A stretch of 64,000 bases of DNA from Avena insularis (taxonomy: Eukaryota; Streptophyta; Magnoliopsida; Poales; Poaceae), in the NCBI GenBank assembly GCA_023614405.1, contig CM042685.1, positions 87,596,684 to 87,660,683 of the forward strand, written 5' to 3'. Position 1 is the first letter of the stretch; the number at the start of each line of letters is the position of its first letter. A program made the translations under genes and the position numbers. The notes under the pieces were generated by a model that ran no database searches, was not told the origin of the DNA, and saw only the letters and a program-made list of their open reading frames with translations. Positions 58,728 to 64,000 of this stretch are shown here, piece after piece.

Positions 58728-61700
58728 TGTAAGATCCCAAAAATATCAAACCTAGATCATCAAAACACTAATCATCAAGTTTAGGGTTAACATAAACTTT
58801 TCTAAATGAATTCATGAATGCATGTATATGTCTATGCATGGATTTTGAATTTCTTTAAAAACCACCTTGTTTGTGTGATCCATTACATGTAAAATGTTTC
58901 TTAGGTGAAAAGAACATCATCTAAAACATTTCACACACTTTTCCTAAAGACAAGTAAATCAAAACAAATATATTAAGTGAATGGTCATTTTGACCAATTT
59001 AACTCCCATGCCTACTTTGGCTGTCTCAAACTTTCAAAACCTAACAGAAACTTTTCTGGATCTTTGCACCCCTTGAATGTACTCATAACAGAGTATCAAG
59101 GCCCACTTTGTGATCATACAGAAACTTTCAAATGCATAGTTTAAATGACAATTCAAAATTGAATCTTCTTCATATGGGAAGATCCCACCTTTTCAAAACC
59201 CACTCAAACAAGCTCAACTTTCAAAACCCAAGCATCTGCAGACTCACCAGAACCAATCTAGAAAACCCACCAAAATTCATTTCAAAATTCAAAACTTGAT
59301 TTCATGCGGCCATTTCATCAAACAGGTTGCAGACACAAATCAAACAAAACATCAAACACTATAGTGTGCAGTGTTTTGAGCCTAACTTGTTCCCTAGTTA
59401 GCTCACACACAACCCAGTAGATCATCTAGAAAGATTAGCCCAACACTAGCACCCCTGTGAGCTTGCCATTGTCATTAATGGTGAACAACCGAGCACCCCC
59501 ATGTCACCCCATTGTGGACATCAGCCTAGAGGAAGAACTAGCCGTGCCAACCTTGTCTGGAAGGAAGCCCACCATCCACCGCCACTGCCTGTCCCAGCCG
59601 CGAGCGTTGCCAAGCCCTGGACCACGCGCACGAGACACGCCCAGACCATGCCGAGCGTGCGCCAGAGCGCCACCCTCGACCATCACCCACAGACCGCGCG
59701 CCGCCCTCACCGCGTGCATACACGATCACCACCGACCCAGGAGACCGCCAGACACCCCCGTTTGCCGCCCCGTGCCATACAGCCACCGCCCACCGTCGAA
59801 GACGCCGCCGCCTGCCAGCAGAGCGCCGCCTGTTCCAGACCAAACCGCACCGCCCCATGCCTCGCGATCATGTCGTTGAGCATCGCCAGGAGACACAGCA
59901 CCGTCCCCTACCCTTGCCCATGCCTATAGCCGCCTGTAACGTCACCCCCGACGAGCTCACCTTGCGCCCCGACAGTCCCCTCGCTTGACTATAAATAGAG
60001 GCCACCCCCGCACGATTTCTTCACACCATCTCACTCCCCTATCCCGACTGACCGTGCCACACCATCCTCAGAGCATGCCGAGCACCACCTCGCCGGAATT
60101 TCACTGGAGCCTGCCGCTGCCGGAGAAGAAGGGAGCCAGTGATTGGAGCCGCCCCAGGAGAAGCCACCGGTACCAGGAGGTTCGCCGTCGTCGACTTCGT
60201 CGTTCGCCCGCCTCGCCGACCCTCGCCCGTACCCCGGTGAGCCCCCAGCACCCCTCACTGGCCGCGCTAGGTTTCGTTCTTGCCGGAGCTGTCTCGCGTC
60301 GACGATGACCCTCAGCCGTTAGATTAGAACTAGATCGAACGATCCACGTTGCCCCATACCGCTTCGCCCAGCCCCGTGTCACTGACGAGTGGGGACACCC
60401 ACTTAAGCAGCCCGCGGGAGCACTGCGCTTAGCAGGCCAGCCCGTTAGAATTTCCCGCACAGCCCAGCAATTCAAATTAAACCTTTTTTTAATTTCAAAC
60501 ACACTTCTGTACCCAACTTCAAAAATTAACCCAGATCGATTCAGTGCACCAAATTGGGTGAAACCAATTTTGTTGGAAAGGTCTGTGAATGCTTAATCCA
60601 AGCCCGTTGGATTCAAGTCATTTGGATGTGTAGATCACCCATAGCAAAAATAACAAGGCAGAATCTTTTCTGCATTCAAACTTTTTTCAAATTTAAACCA
60701 TAAAATATTTTGAGTTGATTCCAACTCTCAAAAATCACATTTAACCATACCTTTCAGAATATATAAAAATATATAGGTTTACTTGCAGAAATAATGTTCA
60801 AGTAATAAAAGAATGCTTCATAAGCATTTCTAGTCACTTTAGTTAATTAAAATAAAAAGGTAAAACCTTATTAAATTGTGACACCACTTTAAATCACATT
60901 CCCATGGACTACAATATGTGGTGATGACATGTTTCAAAATGATCCCATGTTTAGTTTGGAGAATATTAAATCTTAAGTAGTTTTTCAATGAGTAGAAATT
61001 ACTTTTCTAAAAATAAGAAGTTTTAAACCAAGATTTAACCTTGTAATGTTAGAGATGATGCTAGATCATCTATAGGACCCTTGTGTGTGATGATTGCAAG
61101 TAGTTAAGTATTGTTTGGTGATTGTGTACCTCGTATTTATTCATAGACGCTAGTACCGACCAAGGATACTACGAGGAGGAAGGAGGATACTACGAAGAGG
61201 AAGCCGAGGAGAACTTCAACCACTGCTCTGCACAAGGCAAGCTAACACTTGCAAGATATTATACCTATGCAAGCTAATTACTATGCAAGCCCAATACTAC
61301 CAGCGAATGTGCAAGCTAACGCTTGCAAGATACCTTACTGATGCCACAAACCCATACTTGTGATATGAATACTATATGCCTTAATCATATGTGATCATAC
61401 CTACTTGCTAAACCAATCCTAGTTTTATGGCAAGCTTCTTACTTTATTTCTTTATCAAATCTTACTTAGAGTCTACCTAAGAGTTTGGTAGATACTAGAC
61501 AGTTGTGCTGAAGGTTGCTTAAAGAGTATAAAATTTGGCCTAATCTAGAAACCTTGATATCAGCCTAAGATATAAGGTTGGACTTAGTAATACTCCACCA
61601 GTTACCACCCCTCACTATTACTACCCCCACCTGTAGATGCTAGTGCTAAGCATAAAACTTGATCAACTTTTAGATGGGAATACTTGGTGGAAAAATGGTT

Positions 61701-62794
61701 ATGAAAACCTTGGAATGATGGATCATTCTATTGAAATGTTTTGGACATGTGTTTCCAAACACTTGATGATTTTGGTGATGAAAATGTTGAGGCATGAGCC
61801 TTAGCCCTTTATAAAACTGATGGTTGTCTGGATGCGATACCATTCCAATTTTATCGTACAACCACAATACCCGAATATTGGGTAGGGCTTGACTGGAAAC
61901 TTATATTCCTTAGTATTAGTTCCCTCACGGCCAAGGTCTGAGCTGAGGCTACCTTGTGAAGATTGTCCACCTGTGCAGTACCCAAGATGACAGTGGTCAT
62001 GGTTGGGAGGCCAAACTCACAGGAGAGGTGCTTATACTAGGGCGTGTAATTGAAAGGTTAGGATTGATTATCCGCATACTGAGTATGGTGAATTCAGGAT
62101 TTGTTCCTGACGGATGTATCGAATGTTGTGGTGAAAGTGTACAATCTCTGCAGAGTGTCAAACTATTCGAATAGCTGCGTCCGCGGTTATGGACAGTTGG
62201 AGTGGCCATACTGTTCCTCCGTCAGACTTTTAAAATGACTTGTGAAATTAATTGAGACTTTAACGTGAACACAACAGAGTTGTGGCCTGAATTACAAGAT
62301 CCCACTTAGGAGTTATAAAGTTGTGACTAACTTTGGAACTTAGTAAAGATAAACCTGGCTTTTTGCAAAACAACCCTAGAGCCTAGTGTCCTATTATCCA
62401 AAAACCCCTTACCTGTTAGTATTAGTTTGCGAGTACTTAAAGAGTACTCATGGCTTTGTCCCTGGCTATTCCCATGGCCAGACTATGAAGAGGAGTACCT
62501 GGAGGATGGACCCCAAGAAGGGTACGACAACTAGGATCATCTCCCATCGCAAGATTGCTGTGACCCGAAGATGGAGCTTCGCCTACGCTACCGTTATTAT
62601 TACGTATTCCGCTGCTTGATGTTGTATTAAGAACTGGATCATGAGATCCCCATTTGTGTAAGAACTTATGTATTGTTTGTAATGGATGAAGTACTATGGT
62701 ATCCAATTCTGTTATGTCTCGCAAAAATGGTAATCCTGGGATTGCGATGTATGGCATAACAGGCATCTAGGATTGAAAAATCCGGGTGTTCACA
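58728..62794 (+). repeat. 3' LTR of element E
   Basis: 4067 bp, partner of 48879-52913. It begins tgtaagatccc (one change from the 5' LTR) and ends gtgttcaca. It has an extra ~18 bases at about 59931-59950 (cctgtaacgtcaccccc) relative to the 5' LTR. Confidence 0.93.
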
Positions 62795-62799
62795 CCATG

Positions 62800-63038
62800 T
62801 ATCATTCATAACAATAACACTGTCGGTAGTGTTGCTAGCTATTTGTATGATCTATTCATTTTATATGATCATGGCACCTTACTTTCCTGAATAGTAAACT
62901 TGAAACTGCAATTAACTTGAAGTGGTTGTTATCCCGAGCAAAATGTCTGATTTACACATGACCCTTGTCTGTTCTATGGTGCAATTCTGATATGATGGTC
63001 AGGGAAAGAAAAGCTACGATTCACTGAATATTACTCAG
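62800..63038. other. Short unassigned segment between elements E and F
   Basis: It was continuous with 48864-48873 before E inserted. No coding signal. Confidence 0.4.
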
Positions 63039-64000
63039 TGAAGGAAATATGCCCTGGAGGCAATCATAGAGATGATTATATTTCTTATGTATCCATGAGT
63101 TATTGTAATGTTCCTTGCATATCCATATATCAGGCAACTTGTATTGATTGACAATTATGTGAATTGTTTGTGGAACTCTTTATATGGTTATCTAATAGTT
63201 GTCCCTAGTTGGAGTTCATGTGAGGACACACGTGAATATTAGACTAGCACATCGATTAGTTGATGACTATGTTTTGCAAGTCATAGACATGGATATGTCA
63301 AACCAATGATGTGGAGACATGTTATGAACATGGGGTTGGACTAACCCAACATGAGACTGGCAATTATACTTGCAGCTCTCTCTACACATCATGTACGTTT
63401 TGTCCTTAGACATAAGATTATTGCGTGTACTTGAGATGTGGATCGACCTACTTTGGGGACATCAACCACTACTCCGTATCTGGGTAGTTATAAAGTAGCT
63501 TTCGGGTTTGTCCTAAAGTATGCTGCAAGGAATTGGTCAATCAAGATGGGATTTTCCCCTCTCTATTTGAGAGAGATATATCTGGATCCCTCGAGTGATC
63601 AGATCCAAAAATACATGGCCATGCTACATATGGTTAAGAGTTAACCAAGTAAAGGGATTCTGAGTCACAATATCGAGAAAGGGAGGTCAGCTTGGAGCTA
63701 GACCAAATATCGTGAGGCAAAGGGAAAGACATGTACTTAACCTTGTGATGGTTCGCCCGAATGATCTTTATATGTGTTTCGGAGTTGGCACATCTTGATA
63801 GAGGCCGCTACCAACTATTGACAGAGTAAGTATACTCGTGCCATGTCTACACATGTATGAACCTATAGGGTCGAACACTTAAGGGGTTGCAAGACTAATG
63901 AGGATTGGATCCGAATTAAACCATACTTAGGATACTAATGGGCTGCTTATGTAGAAGACCACTAGGGACGCCTATATAAGATAGGGTGGAGCGTGCTGAA
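63039..64000 (+). repeat. Incomplete Copia LTR (Angela/BARE-like)
   Basis: Starts tgaaggaaatatgccctgga. The opening words, and later ggaccagacaaatatc-like text, a gggtcgaacacttaagg stretch and cctatataag near 63971, resemble the LTRs of Angela/BARE-type Copia elements of Pooideae. It runs off the window, so orientation rests on the TG start and the TATA position. The 68-codon frame at 63438-63644 is not a gene. Confidence 0.6.

Larger units (their letters stand above)
48879..62794 (+). mobile_element. Gypsy chromovirus E (Tekay/Del-like), structurally complete
   Basis: 5' LTR 48879-52913, PBS, an extra upstream ORF, gag, protease, RT, RNase H, integrase, chromodomain remnant, PPT and 3' LTR 58728-62794. 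The perfect TSD ccatg lies at 48874-48878 and 62795-62799. RT before integrase makes it gypsy, and integrase plus a C-terminal chromodomain plus very long LTRs point to the Tekay/Del clade. LTRs are about 97-98% alike by eye, so it is the youngest datable insertion. It nevertheless carries six or more in-frame stops and an inactivating RT change. Confidence 0.93.

Overview
The window is gene-poor, repeat-saturated nuclear DNA from a grass with a large genome, probably Pooideae. The basis is the LTR retrotransposon families: a SIRE/Maximus-type Copia, an Athila-like element with tgatacgtcc... LTRs, a Tat/Retand-type gypsy with an antisense gene, a Tekay/Del-type chromovirus with ~4 kb LTRs, and the start of a Copia LTR resembling Angela/BARE. 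Family names come from recognised motifs, not from a database search. I see no intact host gene, tRNA, rRNA or CRISPR array.

Layout. (1) 1-4993 is a truncated duplicate of the 3' end of the Copia element that follows: partial 3' LTR, ORF3 remnant and the first 2.2 kb of an inserted gypsy LTR. 4994-5793 is unassigned DNA. (2) 5794-43457 is one minus-strand Copia element (B) with 5 bp TSDs atatg/gtatg. It has been opened three times. A solo gypsy LTR (8947-12907, TSD tttgt) sits in ORF3. An Athila-like element D (15056-37876, TSD gagtg/gagcg) sits in the reverse transcriptase gene. A Tat-type gypsy C (24051-37173, TSD ctagg) sits inside D's 3' LTR. Without the insertions B is about 10.9 kb. (3) 43463-48873 is mostly unassigned, with two LTR-like fragments, a hairpin and a Myb/SANT-like fragment. 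(4) 48879-62794 is a structurally complete plus-strand gypsy E (TSD ccatg). (5) 63039 to the end is an incomplete Copia LTR.

How the parts relate. The nesting gives an order: B first; the solo LTR and D later, in unknown order; C after D. E is independent and has the most similar LTR pair by eye. Every element is damaged: stops and frameshifts in all gag-pol regions, Asp-to-Asn changes in B's protease and E's reverse transcriptase, loss of B's gag core domain, and a frameshift in E's chromodomain. D carries gag, protease and a second ORF but no reverse transcriptase, RNase H or integrase, so it looks non-autonomous by design.

The most unusual locus is in C. A plus-strand, apparently spliced gene lies opposite to gag-pol, and one of its introns holds five ~88 bp-spaced copies of a motif matching the element's own polypurine tract.
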